A stretch of DNA of 57,675 nucleotides from Bdellovibrionales bacterium (GCA_015163875.1 JAAOIH010000008.1:1-57675); one strand, 5' to 3'; shown: positions 33,501 through 47,908, numbered from the stretch's first letter. Numbers and translations: made by a program. The notes: a model not told the origin generated them from the letters alone.

Positions 33501-34795
33501 TGATTAGCAGATACACAAAGCCAGAGATGGAAAAAATTTGGTCAGAGAATAATAAATTTAACAAAATGAAAGATGTTGAAGTTTGTGTTGCAGGTGTTCA
33601 GGCTAAAATGGGAATCATACCCGTAAAGGCTGCTTTGCAAATTAAAAAAAAGGCATCTTTTAATATTTTAGAAATTAAAAAAATTGAAGAAAAAACAAAA
33701 CATGATGTTATTGCTTTTGTGCAAAGTTTAGCTAAAAGTGTTGGTAGCGATGGGCAATTTATTCATTACGGCTTAACCTCTTCTGATGTTCTTGATACGG
33801 CATTAAATTTACAAATTAAAGAGGCTGGAAAATTATTAGAATCTCAATTAAAAATTTTTAAAAAAACTTTATTAAAAAAAATTAAAGAAAATAAATCTAG
33901 CCTTTGCGTTGGCAGAACTCATGGGGTGCATGCAGAGCTTACTAGCTTTTCATACAAATTATTAAGTCATTATTATGAACTACAAAGAGCTCAAGAAGAC
34001 ATTAATAGATCTTTAAAACAATTAGAGGTTGGTCAAATCAGTGGCCCTGTTGGAAACTATTCTTTTTTGCCAAAATTATTAGAAAAAAAAGTATGTGCAC
34101 AACTTAATCTAAAGCCAGAAGATGCTTCGACACAAATTATCCCTAGAGATAGATACGCAAGACTTTTGCAATCAATTTCTATGCTTTCATCATGCATGGA
34201 TCGCCTGTCTGTGGAGTTGCGGCACCTTCAAAGAAGCGAAGTTGCAGAAGTTGCAGAGGGGTTTGCAAAAGATCAAAAAGGTTCGAGTGCTATGCCTCAT
34301 AAAAAAAATCCTATTTCTGCAGAAAATATATCTGGCCTAAATCGTTTGTTAAAATCTTACGGGCAAGCATCAATGGATAATATTAGTTTGTGGCATGAAA
34401 GAGACATAAGTCATTCATCTATTGAAAGAGTTATTATTCCAGATGCTTTTATACTTAGTCATTATATGCTTTGCAGGATAACTAGTTTGGTAGATAATTT
34501 ACAAGTAGATAAGCAAAAAATGTTAGATAATATAAAAATTTCTAAGGGAAAAATATTTTCTGCAAGTTTGCTATCTGCTTTAATTAATAAAAAATGGAAC
34601 AGAGACAAAGCCTACGAATTAATACAAAAATTAAGCTTGGGCTTAAAAAAAGATGAATATTTAGAACAAAAAGTATTAAATAATAAAGATATTATTAAAA
34701 GTTTGTCTAAAACAGAAGTTAAAAATATTTTTAATGGAAAAAAATCAAAAGATAAATTAATAAAATTAGTAACCGAACATTTAAAAAAATTATAA
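33500..34795 (+). CDS. purB: Adenylosuccinate lyase
   Basis: Acts twice in purine synthesis, releasing fumarate from SAICAR and from adenylosuccinate. The 431-residue protein begins 'MISRYTKPEMEKIWSENNKF', as many PurB proteins do. It has 'HYGLTSSDVLDTA' and the signature loop 'GSSAMPHKKNPISAENI' with the catalytic Ser. 'RDISHSSIERVIIPD' is also present. The ATG overlaps the stop of the upstream flavoprotein-like gene in TAATG. It converges on der with a 6-base gap. Confidence 0.95.
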   Translation: MISRYTKPEMEKIWSENNKFNKMKDVEVCVAGVQAKMGIIPVKAALQIKKKASFNILEIKKIEEKTKHDVIAFVQSLAKSVGSDGQFIHYGLTSSDVLDTALNLQIKEAGKLLESQLKIFKKTLLKKIKENKSSLCVGRTHGVHAELTSFSYKLLSHYYELQRAQEDINRSLKQLEVGQISGPVGNYSFLPKLLEKKVCAQLNLKPEDASTQIIPRDRYARLLQSISMLSSCMDRLSVELRHLQRSEVAEVAEGFAKDQKGSSAMPHKKNPISAENISGLNRLLKSYGQASMDNISLWHERDISHSSIERVIIPDAFILSHYMLCRITSLVDNLQVDKQKMLDNIKISKGKIFSASLLSALINKKWNRDKAYELIQKLSLGLKKDEYLEQKVLNNKDIIKSLSKTEVKNIFNGKKSKDKLIKLVTEHLKKL

Positions 34796-34801
34796 TTAAT
34801 T

Positions 34802-36103
34802 TTATTTTTTCATAACAAAAATACGCATAGGCACGCCATACCAGTCCCACTTGGCTTTAATTTTTTTAATTAAAAACCTTCTGTAAGATGGGCTAACTCC
34901 ATCTGGAAAATTAGCAAAAGCAATAAAACTTGGTGGTTTTTGGTTGGTTTGTGTTAAGTAATAAAATTTAACATCGCGCTGCCTGTAAACAGGAGACGGT
35001 GCCTGCCTAATTGCTTCGTAAAAAAATTTATTTAATTTTGCTGTTGGAATTTTTTTATTAAGCTGCTTCCATGTATCAGAAATAGTATTAAATAAATCTA
35101 TTTTTCCAGCACCTGTTACCGCACTTGTAAATACAATTGGAATATCTGGATAAAATCTAAAAACTTCTGATACTTGTTCTCTAAATTTTTTTCTAAAAGC
35201 TGGGACATCAGTCTTTGCTTGGTCAGATTTATTGGCTATTAAAATTGGCGTTTTATGTTCGGATAAAATTTTTTCTAAAATTCTAGCGTCTTGAACCGTT
35301 GGACCCTCTATTGCTGACACTAAAAGCAATACTATATCTGCAGCGGCTATGCTGTGCTCTGATTTATAAACAGATAAAACTTCTAGATGATCTTTTTTTG
35401 TATTTCGCCTTAATCCAGCGGTGTCTACAATAACATATTTATTGCCATCATGTTCAAATGAATCCTCTACGCTATCAATTGTTGTACCTGCTTTTTCTGA
35501 AACTAAAACTCTACTATGACCAATTAAATTATTATACAAAGAGCTTTTACCAACATTTGGTTTGCCAACTAAACATAGTTTTGTAAAGCCTGATAAGTCT
35601 TTAGCTTCTTCGTCACCTTTAACATGGCTAATAATCCACTCTATAACTTCGTCAACTTGAATATATTTTTCAAAAGACACTGGCATTAAATCAACGCCTA
35701 ATTTATAAAATTCTCCCAATGCCTCATCTTTTTTATGAAATTGATCAATTTTATTTACTAAAACTAAAAATGGAACACCGCTTTCTTTAGCTAGTTGCAC
35801 AACTTGTTTATCTTCTGGAATTAAACCAGCTCTTCCGTCTAAAATAACAATTAAAAAATCAAAAATAGGCAAATAGTTAACTACTTGTTCTTTTATTAAT
35901 TTAGAAAATAAATCTTGTGAATCTGTTAAGCCTCCAGTGTCTACAACTTCAAAATCATGTCCCCACCATTTTGCTTCTTCAATTAATAAATCACGAGTAA
36001 CGCCAGATAAATTTTTAACCACAGCTTTTCTTGTGCGAGTTAAAATATTAAATAATGTAGACTTTCCTACATTTGGTCTTCCTAAAATTCCTAACTTCTT
36101 CAC
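34802..36103 (-). CDS. der: GTPase Der (EngA), ribosome assembly
   Basis: A double GTPase needed for 50S subunit maturation. Two G domains are visible: 'GRPNVGKSTLFNIL' at the N-terminus with 'VDTGGL' and 'NKIDQF', and 'GKPNVGKSSLYNNL' near residue 185 with 'VDTAGLRRNTK' and 'NKSDQAK'. The C-terminal KH-like domain has 'PDGVSPSYRRFLIKKIKAKW'. The 433-residue length is normal. It follows era by 15 bases; together with rnc upstream this is a conserved RNA-processing and ribosome-assembly group. Confidence 0.96.
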   Translation of the reverse strand: MKKLGILGRPNVGKSTLFNILTRTRKAVVKNLSGVTRDLLIEEAKWWGHDFEVVDTGGLTDSQDLFSKLIKEQVVNYLPIFDFLIVILDGRAGLIPEDKQVVQLAKESGVPFLVLVNKIDQFHKKDEALGEFYKLGVDLMPVSFEKYIQVDEVIEWIISHVKGDEEAKDLSGFTKLCLVGKPNVGKSSLYNNLIGHSRVLVSEKAGTTIDSVEDSFEHDGNKYVIVDTAGLRRNTKKDHLEVLSVYKSEHSIAAADIVLLLVSAIEGPTVQDARILEKILSEHKTPILIANKSDQAKTDVPAFRKKFREQVSEVFRFYPDIPIVFTSAVTGAGKIDLFNTISDTWKQLNKKIPTAKLNKFFYEAIRQAPSPVYRQRDVKFYYLTQTNQKPPSFIAFANFPDGVSPSYRRFLIKKIKAKWDWYGVPMRIFVMKK

Positions 36104-36118
36104 TATAGCTTACCTTTT

Positions 36119-37054
36119 TTATTTTGTTTGAGTGTATTTATATTCTTTTAAAAAACTGTCTTGGTCTTCCCAATCTTCTCTTACTTTAACAAATAATTTT
36201 AAAAAAATTTTTTCATCTAACATTTTTTCAATTAAAGCTCTAGAGTTTTGGCCAATTTTTTTAATCATTGATCCATTTTTTCCTACAACAATGCCTTTGT
36301 GACTTTCGCGAGACACAATTAAGTCTGCATAAATATGATAGATAGATTTTACTTTTTGCCATTTTCTAATTTGAACTACCAATGAGTATGGAAGCTCTTG
36401 AGAAAGTAAATTAAAACAAGATTCTCTAATATACTCTTGACCTAAATCTCTCATAGATTGGGAGGTGTAAATTTCTTTGTCATAAAATGCTGGCGATTCT
36501 GGAAGAATATTTGTAATATTTTTAAGTAGCTCTTCTCTAAAGCTATCATTATCTTTTGATAAAGAAACAAACCATGTTTTAATATCTTTGTTATCTGTTT
36601 TTTTTTCTTTGATTTTTTTTATAAATAAATCAGACATACTTTGAATTTCTAATATTTTATCTTTGTCTTTAACAAGGTCCATTTTATTTATAATAAGAAG
36701 ACATGGTTGTTTAGAATAAATTAAAAAATTTTCAATATAATCTAAATCTTTTTTAATATGATTAGCTCTTGCTAAAAATACCAAACAGTCTGCATCTTTT
36801 AATGCCCCTTCCCACTCACTTTGTAAAAAACTATTTAAGCCTTTTTTTGCATAAATAAACCCTGGTGCATCTACAAAAACTAATTGTGAATTTTTATCAT
36901 TATAAATTCCCTTAACTCTTTGGCGAGTACTTTGAACTTTTGTGCTTACTATAGATACTTTTTCTTGTATTAAAAAATTACACAGAGTGCTTTTGCCTGC
37001 ATTACTTGGGCCAACCAAGCTAACAAATCCAGACTTATGTTTTTTTTCTTTCAC
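36119..37054 (-). CDS. era: GTPase Era, 16S rRNA maturation
   Basis: Era binds the 3' end of 16S rRNA and guides 30S assembly. The G domain has 'GPSNAGKSTLCNFL', 'VDAPGFIYA' and 'NKMDLV'. The C-terminal type II KH domain has 'GIVVGKNGSMIKKIGQNSR'. At 311 residues the length is typical. It lies 45 bases after rnc, the classical rnc-era order, and 15 bases before der. Confidence 0.96.
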   Translation of the reverse strand: MKEKKHKSGFVSLVGPSNAGKSTLCNFLIQEKVSIVSTKVQSTRQRVKGIYNDKNSQLVFVDAPGFIYAKKGLNSFLQSEWEGALKDADCLVFLARANHIKKDLDYIENFLIYSKQPCLLIINKMDLVKDKDKILEIQSMSDLFIKKIKEKKTDNKDIKTWFVSLSKDNDSFREELLKNITNILPESPAFYDKEIYTSQSMRDLGQEYIRESCFNLLSQELPYSLVVQIRKWQKVKSIYHIYADLIVSRESHKGIVVGKNGSMIKKIGQNSRALIEKMLDEKIFLKLFVKVREDWEDQDSFLKEYKYTQTK

Positions 37055-37099
37055 CTAAGTCTCCAGATTTATACATTTTTAAATAAAATTATAAAAAAT

Positions 37100-37792
37100 T
37101 TATTTTTTAAATTTATCACTTTCTAAAAGTGCTTTTTGTGCAGCCATCTGCTCTGCTATTTTTTTATTACGCCCACTGCCTTCTGCTAAAACTATTCCAT
37201 CTAATAAAACCTTGGCTATAAATAGGCGCTCTTCTTTGTCAGTTTTTTTTTCTATAACTTCATATGATGGAGTTTTTTTAAATAGTGATTGTAGTTTTTC
37301 TTGCAAATTAGTTTTGTAATCTAGCTCTAATAATTTATCAACATTAGTAAGATCTTCTTTAAAAATAATTTCAATCCAGGCTATAAGATTTTCTAAACCA
37401 GCCTCTAAAAAATACACAGCACAGACAGACTCAAAAACTGATGCCAATAATCTTGCGTTGGTATTTAAATTTTTTTTTTTTCCATTATCGGATAATAAAA
37501 TTTTATCATCCAAAGACAACAGTAAAGCTTTTTTGTGTAAAAATGCTTCACTAACTAATACTGATCGAGCTTTAGACAACTGCCCCTCTGATAATTTATT
37601 ATATTTAGAATATAATAAATTAGTAACGCTTAAATTTAAAACAGAGTCTCCTAAAAATTCTAATTTTTCATTAGATTCGCTACATGTGTCTAGGTTTTCT
37701 TGATAAAAACTTTTATGCGTTAAAGCCTGTGTTAAAAAAGCTTTATTTTTAATGGGAGGTAATTTAAGTTTTGATTCTATTGTTTTGCTCAT
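37100..37792 (-). CDS. rnc: Ribonuclease III
   Basis: Cuts double-stranded RNA in rRNA precursors and some mRNAs. The catalytic signature is 'NEKLEFLGDSVLNLSVT' (about residue 42), with the second acidic site around 'ASVFESVCAVYFLEAG'. A C-terminal double-stranded-RNA-binding domain follows ('YKTNLQEKLQSLFKKTPSYE', 'KIAEQMAAQKALLE'). 230 residues is normal. It starts one base after the SH3 protein gene ends, so the two are coupled. Confidence 0.95.
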   Translation of the reverse strand: MSKTIESKLKLPPIKNKAFLTQALTHKSFYQENLDTCSESNEKLEFLGDSVLNLSVTNLLYSKYNKLSEGQLSKARSVLVSEAFLHKKALLLSLDDKILLSDNGKKKNLNTNARLLASVFESVCAVYFLEAGLENLIAWIEIIFKEDLTNVDKLLELDYKTNLQEKLQSLFKKTPSYEVIEKKTDKEERLFIAKVLLDGIVLAEGSGRNKKIAEQMAAQKALLESDKFKK

Positions 37793-37793
37793 T

Positions 37794-38231
37794 TTATCTA
37801 ATCCATATTAGTGGCTTGTATATCCAATATTTTTTTTTATCTTTTACCTGCACCCAATTATTTTTTTGAGATATATATTTAAAAGTTACATATTTTTCTG
37901 CATGAGGGTATATTTTACTTTTTGAAAATTGCTTTCCTGGGCCAGTTCTTAAATTAGCAAAAAGAGTTTTTACAACTACACATTTATATTTATTAGTTAC
38001 TAAATGTTTTGCAACCCAGTGATAATCCCCCTCAAAATCTTTAACTTTATACCATAAATTAGTTTCTGATACTTTTTCTAGTGGCATATACTTTGAAACA
38101 GACCATGTTTTTTTATATTTAGTCCCTGCCCCACTTCTAAAATTAGCTTTTTTATGCTTAGTACACAAAGCCCAAGCAAAACTAGATGCAGTAAACACAA
38201 AAAGAAAAGAAAAGTTTTTTATTAATTTCAT
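37794..38231 (-). CDS. Secreted protein with two bacterial SH3 domains
   Basis: 145 residues. A signal peptide ('FSFLFVFTASSFAWA') is followed by two SH3b repeats, each with the 'AN-R-G-G' turn: 'KANFRSGAGTKYKKTW' and 'FANLRTGPGKQFSKSK', then 'WYKVKDFEGDYHWVAKHLV' and 'WVQVKDKKKYWIYKPLI'. Such domains bind peptidoglycan or proteins in the periplasm and have no catalytic part here. Comparable small proteins occur in many proteobacteria beside unrelated genes. It is coupled to rnc (one base between), which probably reflects operon packing rather than shared function. Confidence 0.85.
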   Translation of the reverse strand: MKLIKNFSFLFVFTASSFAWALCTKHKKANFRSGAGTKYKKTWSVSKYMPLEKVSETNLWYKVKDFEGDYHWVAKHLVTNKYKCVVVKTLFANLRTGPGKQFSKSKIYPHAEKYVTFKYISQKNNWVQVKDKKKYWIYKPLIWIR

Positions 38232-38246
38232 ATCTATTTTAACCTT

Positions 38247-39104
38247 TTATCCAAAGTTTTTTATGCTAATTAAAAATACACCTATAATCATTATAATAAC
38301 AGAAATAATTTTTTTTTTATTAATATTTTCTTGTAAAAATATTTTTGCAAATATTAAAGTTAAAAATAAAGTAACTGCTAGCTTAAATGCCTCAAATATA
38401 CCAACAAACAAGCCCTCTATAGACCAAAATTGAAAAAATATTGCAAACATAGAGGCAACAACTGATAGCAGCAATAAATATACTTTTTGCTTAGTCCATT
38501 TAACTATTAGCTCTTTTGGCGATGAAATTAAAAAATAAGTTATCAATACGCAGGCAATAACTAATTGTTGTTGAAAGGAATACGCAAATTTAGATATTTC
38601 TTTTAACACCATTTTGTCTGCAATGGGTGCAAATGCCCAGCACAAAGAAGATAAAATCATATACAAAGCTCCCTTGCTTAAATTAATCTTGCCTTTATCT
38701 GAGGATTGTATAAAAAAACTAGCAATTACAATAATAGATGCTCCTATAATTTGACTTAAACTAAGCCACTCATTTAGGACAACAGAGGATAATATAATAG
38801 AAAATATTGGGGTAAAAGAAAGTATCGGCAACACAGATGAAATTTCTGATAGTTTAATTGATTTTAAAAAAGTAATGTTTCCTAAAAAAATTGAAACAAT
38901 ACTTATGACATATGCTTTAAAATTATCTTGAGGAATAAATATTTCGTCGCCTCTAATAACAATAAGTACATAAAAAAATAATGATTGAGTTGAGCTTAAA
39001 AATAATAAAAGAGCTGGTGCAGAAAAATGCTCTACTAATTTTTTTCTAGATAAATTTAAAACAGCCCAAGAAAAACTAGAAACAATAGCTAATATAAATG
39101 ACAT
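38247..39104 (-). CDS. EamA/DMT family membrane transporter
   Basis: 285 residues with about ten hydrophobic segments in two EamA repeats, the second beginning near residue 145 ('GALYMILSSLCWAFAPIADK'). 'SSFSWAVLNLSRKKLV' and 'SVLPILSFTPIFSIILSS' are typical of drug/metabolite transporters that export amino acids or other small molecules. The substrate cannot be told. It lies between the acyltransferase gene (22 bases) and the SH3 gene (15 bases) in one leftward run. Confidence 0.85.
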   Translation of the reverse strand: MSFILAIVSSFSWAVLNLSRKKLVEHFSAPALLLFLSSTQSLFFYVLIVIRGDEIFIPQDNFKAYVISIVSIFLGNITFLKSIKLSEISSVLPILSFTPIFSIILSSVVLNEWLSLSQIIGASIIVIASFFIQSSDKGKINLSKGALYMILSSLCWAFAPIADKMVLKEISKFAYSFQQQLVIACVLITYFLISSPKELIVKWTKQKVYLLLLSVVASMFAIFFQFWSIEGLFVGIFEAFKLAVTLFLTLIFAKIFLQENINKKKIISVIIMIIGVFLISIKNFG

Positions 39105-39126
39105 AATTACAACCCTGCCTGATTAC

Positions 39127-39903
39127 TTATATAGATTTAGTATCAACATGTATACACCTGGCATATTCTTCCTGCATCAATGTTTTTACTTTATTTTTAA
39201 ATATGCCTAAATCTTCTTCTAAATACTGGGTAACGGGCTGGCTTGGCAATATGCTAATTTTAATATTACTTTTCCACCTCCCCCAATTACAAAATATTGA
39301 AGATTTGTTAAGTACTTGATGTGCTCCCGTGATTACTATTGGCACAACTGGAATTTGAGAAAAAAAAGAAAGCAAAAACGGGCCTTTTTTAAAATCAGCA
39401 AGCTTGCCATGCTCGTAATGTCTTCCGCCTTCTGGAGCTAAGGCAAAAGAGTCTCCATTTTGAGCTCTTTTGCTGGCTTCTTTTTTATACATATCAATAG
39501 TTTGTGAGCTTCTGCCTCTGTAAATTTTTAAAGCCCCGTATAGCTTCATTGCCAATCCAAAAATTGGAATTTTAAATAAAGATGATTTTGCTCCAAAATA
39601 AATATGTGGGACTACTAGCAACACTAAAGGGATATCTAGCAAGCTACTGTGGTTAAATAAATAGAGTGTTGATTGAGATTTTTTTGGTAAATTTTCTTCT
39701 CCAGTTATAATAATATTTACATTTAATATCTTTAACAGTGGTGTTGCCCAAAAATATTTAAACACTGTGTGAATAAAAATTTTTGGAAAAGAAAAAATAG
39801 AGAAAATTAAGCTAAGCACACAAATTAATAAAAACTGAATTAAAGCCAGTGGAAGTACTAAAATTGCTCTAAAATAAGAAAATAAAACTAATAAATATCT
39901 CAT
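39127..39903 (-). CDS. plsC: 1-acylglycerol-3-phosphate O-acyltransferase family protein
   Basis: Transfers an acyl chain to lysophosphatidic acid or a similar lipid at the inner membrane. Two hydrophobic segments at the N-terminus (about 5-40) precede the catalytic 'NHSSLLD' (HX4D, about residue 85). The substrate-binding motif 'APEGGRHYEHG' follows, with 'GG' where many have 'GT', then 'FKKGPFLLSFFSQIPVVPIV'. 258 residues is typical. It is the first gene of the leftward run towards rnc-era-der, and divergent from speB with a 57-base gap. Confidence 0.88.
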   Translation of the reverse strand: MRYLLVLFSYFRAILVLPLALIQFLLICVLSLIFSIFSFPKIFIHTVFKYFWATPLLKILNVNIIITGEENLPKKSQSTLYLFNHSSLLDIPLVLLVVPHIYFGAKSSLFKIPIFGLAMKLYGALKIYRGRSSQTIDMYKKEASKRAQNGDSFALAPEGGRHYEHGKLADFKKGPFLLSFFSQIPVVPIVITGAHQVLNKSSIFCNWGRWKSNIKISILPSQPVTQYLEEDLGIFKNKVKTLMQEEYARCIHVDTKSI

Positions 39904-39960
39904 AGGTAACTTTATACACTCAAACCTTGCCTTTATACAATATTTTAGTAAGTTTCATTT

Positions 39961-40890
39961 ATGAGCAATAATACAAAGTTTAAAAGTTTATCTGGAAGAA
40001 GTTTTCCAAGATTTTCATCTCTTAAAAGTTTTTTTAGACTGCCATGGGTTAGCAATGATGATGATTTTGATATAGGCATTTTGGGGGTTCCGTTTGACGG
40101 TGGTACAAGTTACAGGCCTGGCGCTAGAATGGCCCCTACAAAAATTAGAGAAATGTCTTCGCTGGCTCGTAATTTTAATTGGGAAATAAATAAAGATTAT
40201 TCTAAAAAATGGAAAGTTGCAGATATTGGCGACTGTCCAACCACTCCAGTAAGTTTAGAAAAAACATACAATCAAATAGAAAAATTTTTTACTAGCTTAG
40301 ACTTAAAACAAAAGAGATTTATTTCTGTTGGAGGTGATCACTCTATTACATTGCCAATTTTACGATCTTTAGCAAAGCAACATGGTCCTTTAAATTTAAT
40401 TCACTTTGACGCGCATATAGATACTTATCCCGCAGCTTGGGATTGCGAATATCATCATGGAAGTTTTTTAAGACATGCATTAGATGAGGGGCTAGTTAAC
40501 GGGCCAGAAAGTTTACAAATTGGATGCAGAAATCCGCTGACCTCCAAAAATGATTTAGAATATATTGAAAAATATAAAATTAAAAGTTTTACTATGGATG
40601 ATATACGAAAAAATAACTTTCAAGATTTTCTTAAAAAATTACCAAAAGTAAGCGGTAACAGTTATATAACATTTGATATAGACAGCATTGATCCAGCTTA
40701 TGCACCAGGAACCGGCACTCCAGTTCCGGCAGGTTTAACATCATATGAGGCTATTAAAATTTTACAAAATTTAAAACTAGAAAATTTAGTTGGAGCAGAT
40801 CTTGTAGAGGTGGCTCCTGCCTATGATCATAGTGATATTACTTCTATTTTGGGTGTTAGTATATTGTTTGAGTTTTTAAATTTAATGTAA
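39961..40890 (+). CDS. speB: Agmatinase / ureohydrolase
   Basis: Hydrolyses agmatine to putrescine and urea with two manganese ions. The metal ligands are in 'GGDHSI', 'HFDAHIDTY' and 'FDIDSIDPAYAPG'. 'GVPFDGGTSYRPGARMAP' and 'GTPVPAGLTSYEA' are also characteristic. The 309-residue length suits agmatinase. Paired with SpeA (26386-28263) it gives a full arginine to putrescine route, although the genes are 11.7 kb apart. An arginase-like substrate range cannot be excluded from sequence alone. Confidence 0.9.
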   Translation: MSNNTKFKSLSGRSFPRFSSLKSFFRLPWVSNDDDFDIGILGVPFDGGTSYRPGARMAPTKIREMSSLARNFNWEINKDYSKKWKVADIGDCPTTPVSLEKTYNQIEKFFTSLDLKQKRFISVGGDHSITLPILRSLAKQHGPLNLIHFDAHIDTYPAAWDCEYHHGSFLRHALDEGLVNGPESLQIGCRNPLTSKNDLEYIEKYKIKSFTMDDIRKNNFQDFLKKLPKVSGNSYITFDIDSIDPAYAPGTGTPVPAGLTSYEAIKILQNLKLENLVGADLVEVAPAYDHSDITSILGVSILFEFLNLM

Positions 40891-41053
40891 ATAATAATTT
40901 TATTTATAATAATTTTATTGGCCTGTAATATATCTATAAATTTAAATACATAGCAATGTTGTATTAAATTAGAACACAATATTAAAAAAAATTATTAAAT
41001 AAAAAAATTATTATGGCGATAAGAAACAGTAATTAAAACAAATGGAGAATTTT

Positions 41054-41362
41054 ATGCAAAAATGGAATGATAAAAATATTCAAATAAGCCCTGCTTATTT
41101 AGATTCTGATGGGCTATCAAGTACGGCTAAAAAAATATATAAAAAACTTAGTATTTTTTATGCAGATACTAAGCTTTTAATTAATTTTCAAAAACAAGGT
41201 TCTCATAGTGTAGAGTGCTCTATACATATAGTTGATACTAAATTTACCTCTTCTAACAAGGCGCCAAATTTTCAACAAGCTTTGTATTATTGTGGTAAAA
41301 GACTTTTAACTCAAGTTAAAAAACAAAACAGCAAAGATGTAAATTACAAACAGGCTGCTTAA
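41054..41362 (+). CDS. RaiA/HPF-like ribosome hibernation protein (short, divergent)
   Basis: 102 residues from the chosen start. The order of elements fits the S30AE fold: 'NIQISPAYLDSDGLSSTAKK' (strand and helix), 'TKLLINFQKQG', 'SVECSIHIVDTKF' and a final helix 'NFQQALYYCGKRLLTQVKKQ' matching the 'DMYAAID-A-DKLERQLRK' region. It would bind the 30S subunit and keep ribosomes idle in starvation. An in-frame ATG at 41042 exists, but ATGGAGAATTTTATG places the GGAG Shine-Dalgarno after it, favouring 41054. The 163 bases upstream are AT-rich with a repeated 'AATAATTTTATT' and no sure promoter. Confidence 0.55.
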   Translation: MQKWNDKNIQISPAYLDSDGLSSTAKKIYKKLSIFYADTKLLINFQKQGSHSVECSIHIVDTKFTSSNKAPNFQQALYYCGKRLLTQVKKQNSKDVNYKQAA

Positions 41363-41623
41363 TATTATATTTGTTTTTAAATTTATAAAATCCAATTGAC
41401 TTGCAATTATAAGTGGCTATTTATTTAATTAATAATGCCTGATAAAAATAATAAGTTTAAAGAAAATGTTTTAGGAAAATTTTATGTAGACACAGACTGT
41501 ATTGCCTGTGATGCATGCTGCCTAGCTGCGCCAGATAATTTTGAAATTCACGAAGATGACGGACATGCATTTGTTAAGAAACAGCCTATAACAAAAAAAG
41601 AAATAGAAGATTGCCAAGAAGCT

Positions 41624-45097
<3,474 letters not shown>

Positions 45098-47908
45098 TTA
45101 TCACATATTTTATTATTATCATTTTTATCTTTTGGGAGGGGTGCAAAGCTTCCATTTAATATATTTTCAATTATCATCTCTAAGCTTTTGTCTAATTCTA
45201 AAAACAATTTTGTTATATCTTTTTTTTCAAGCACTGACTGTGGTGGAAAACCTTTAAGCCATGATTTTTTATCTTCGCTTATTAACACTCCTTTTGATTT
45301 TAAATTTTTTATTCCTAAGTAAAATGCTCCTAAAAAATCTTTTTTACCACCACAGGCTTGCCATAATTTATAATACAAAAAAAGAGATATATCTTGTTTA
45401 TTTTTCCACTGATTAACGCTTGCAAGACTTTCAACACTTGTTTTGTAGTCTCTAATTACAACTCCGTTATCGCTGATATCTATTCTATCAGCCTTTCCCT
45501 TGATTAATAATCCATCTTTATTTTTATGATCTTCTTTATTAAAATCACTTGTGTCAAAATCATTTAGTAAAAAACTTTTTTTATCTTTGCTCCAAAAAGC
45601 CTGTAGTGAGTTCTCTGTAGAGTCTATTTTTAATTTTGGAAAAGATAATTTTTGATTTTTTTCTAATTCTATAAAATTTTTTGCAATACTTGTTAGCTGT
45701 TTTTGTAAAATAGCCCAGGTGTTGTCGTCTATTTTTAATTCATTTTTTCTGTAAATATTTAATTTAAAAAATAATAATTTTATATCGTCGTTTTCTACAA
45801 TATTTTCTGTAATAATTAATTCTAATAATTTATGAAACAGACTTCCTTTTTCAAGGCTACTTATATCTAGATCCCAATCTGGAATGTCTTGAAGTTTTAA
45901 AATTTTTTCTGAGAAAAAAATAAATGGGCAGCTTATATAGCGAGTAATTCCAGTAACAGAGGTTGAATTTATTTTGCTATGAATACTTTTCATTGAAAAT
46001 TCACCTTTGTCATATAATACTCTTGATAAAGATATATTTGGAGTTTTAGAATTAAAATTTTCTATATTTTTTTTATAATCTATTTGCGTTAAATCAGATT
46101 TATTAAATTGATCTGGCTGTATATTAGTTGTCTCTAAATTTTTATCATTTCGGGCAAAATACTCTTCTAAAAAAAATGTCGAAGCAGTTTGACCTTTTGA
46201 CTCTAAATTAGCAGCAGACCAAGAACACATAATTACTTTGTTTTTTAATTGAAACATGTATTTTAATATAGATTCTAAACTAGAGCCTAAGTTTTGCTCT
46301 AAAGAAATACCTAAATCTTCTGACAAAGACAGTGCCTGCAAAAAAGAAACTGTCGAAGAATTTTTATTTTTTAAAGAATTAAAAGATAAATCTGATAATA
46401 TAATATATTTTTCTTTTAGGTTATCGCTGTTAGAAATATTATAACAAGAAATTGAATCATAAGATTCTTTAGCTAAAGAATATGTTTTTTTAGAAAGAAT
46501 ATCTTCTGCATATAGCATCCAGCTTTCAACAGAAAGTTTTACAGATATGCTGCCTGACTCTCTTAATGTGTGATATACCTGCTGCCATGCTGTGTCTGTA
46601 ATTTTTTGTTTTGTGTTAATTTTATCATCGTCTAAATCTATTAATAAATTTTTATTTAAATTGTCTGGCCCCCAAAAAGAAAATGCCCAATCTAAAAATT
46701 CTAATAAATTTATTTCGTTATTTTTATTTACAGGTTTTTTTAATAATTTGTTAGACCAAGGTGTTTTTTTATAACTGTCAACAGAGTAGGTGTTAAAAAA
46801 ATTATATTTTAAATCTTTATAAGAAATATCATCATTGTCATTACAGGCAAAAGACATTTCTATGTCAGGATAATTGGTGCCGCCTAATGCTACCCTTAGT
46901 TTTGCCAACCAAAGCATGACTGATTTATCAGAGTGCAGACTAGAAACAACTGGCTTGTTAACTAAAATTTTTTCTTTGCTTAATTGCAAAGATAAAATTG
47001 GCCATAAATATTCTATATCTGCCGAAACTATTGCAATATCATTTAAACTTACCCCTAAGTTTAACAATTTTTTAATCTCTAAAATAATCCCTCTAATTTC
47101 TGCTAATTGATTGCTGTATTTAAAAAAAGAAATCTTATTATTATTTTTTAATTTAGAATTTAAACAATTATTGTCATTATTGCTACTTTGGTTTAAATGT
47201 GTTTGATAAAGGCTTACTCCCTCTAATAATTTATAAGTCCATAGGCTGTCTTTTATATTTGGATTATAAAAACTTGGTTTTAAAATTTTTATATCAGAAA
47301 TTTTAGATAAATTTTTAATACATTCTGCTTCTAAGGCTTGCATTTGAAATCCTAAGTCAAAAATTATTTTTTTTTCTTTTAAAAAAAAAAATAAATCTGA
47401 TTGGTCAGAAGACAAAATACCTGTCAAAAATGAAATAGAAACAATTTTTTTACTTAGTAAGTACTTCCATGCATCAAAAGATAATTTAAAGCATTTTTCT
47501 AAATGATGATCTGGGTTTTTTTTTAGCCATTCTAAAAAATGATCTACAGAATCTACAGAGGTAAAAATTGGCAAAAAAGATTTAATATATAAAAATAAAT
47601 TTTTAATATAGTTTTCATTTTCAAATCCACTTAAATTATTTTTATATAAAAAATGTTTTAATAATGCTATGATTAAAGAATCTTCTTTAATCATAAATTC
47701 TGGATATAATCTTTTAAATAAAAATTGCCAAAACTCTTGAGCCCTAATTACAGACCCAGAGTGAGTGCAAAGATTATCTTTTAACAGTATATTTTTTATT
47801 CTTTTTTTTAAGACTAAGTCTGGCACAACCCATATATCAGTATCTGAATTAAAATCTTTTAAATATTTTAATCTATCATCAAAAGAAAAAACTGGAATAT
47901 GTTTTATT

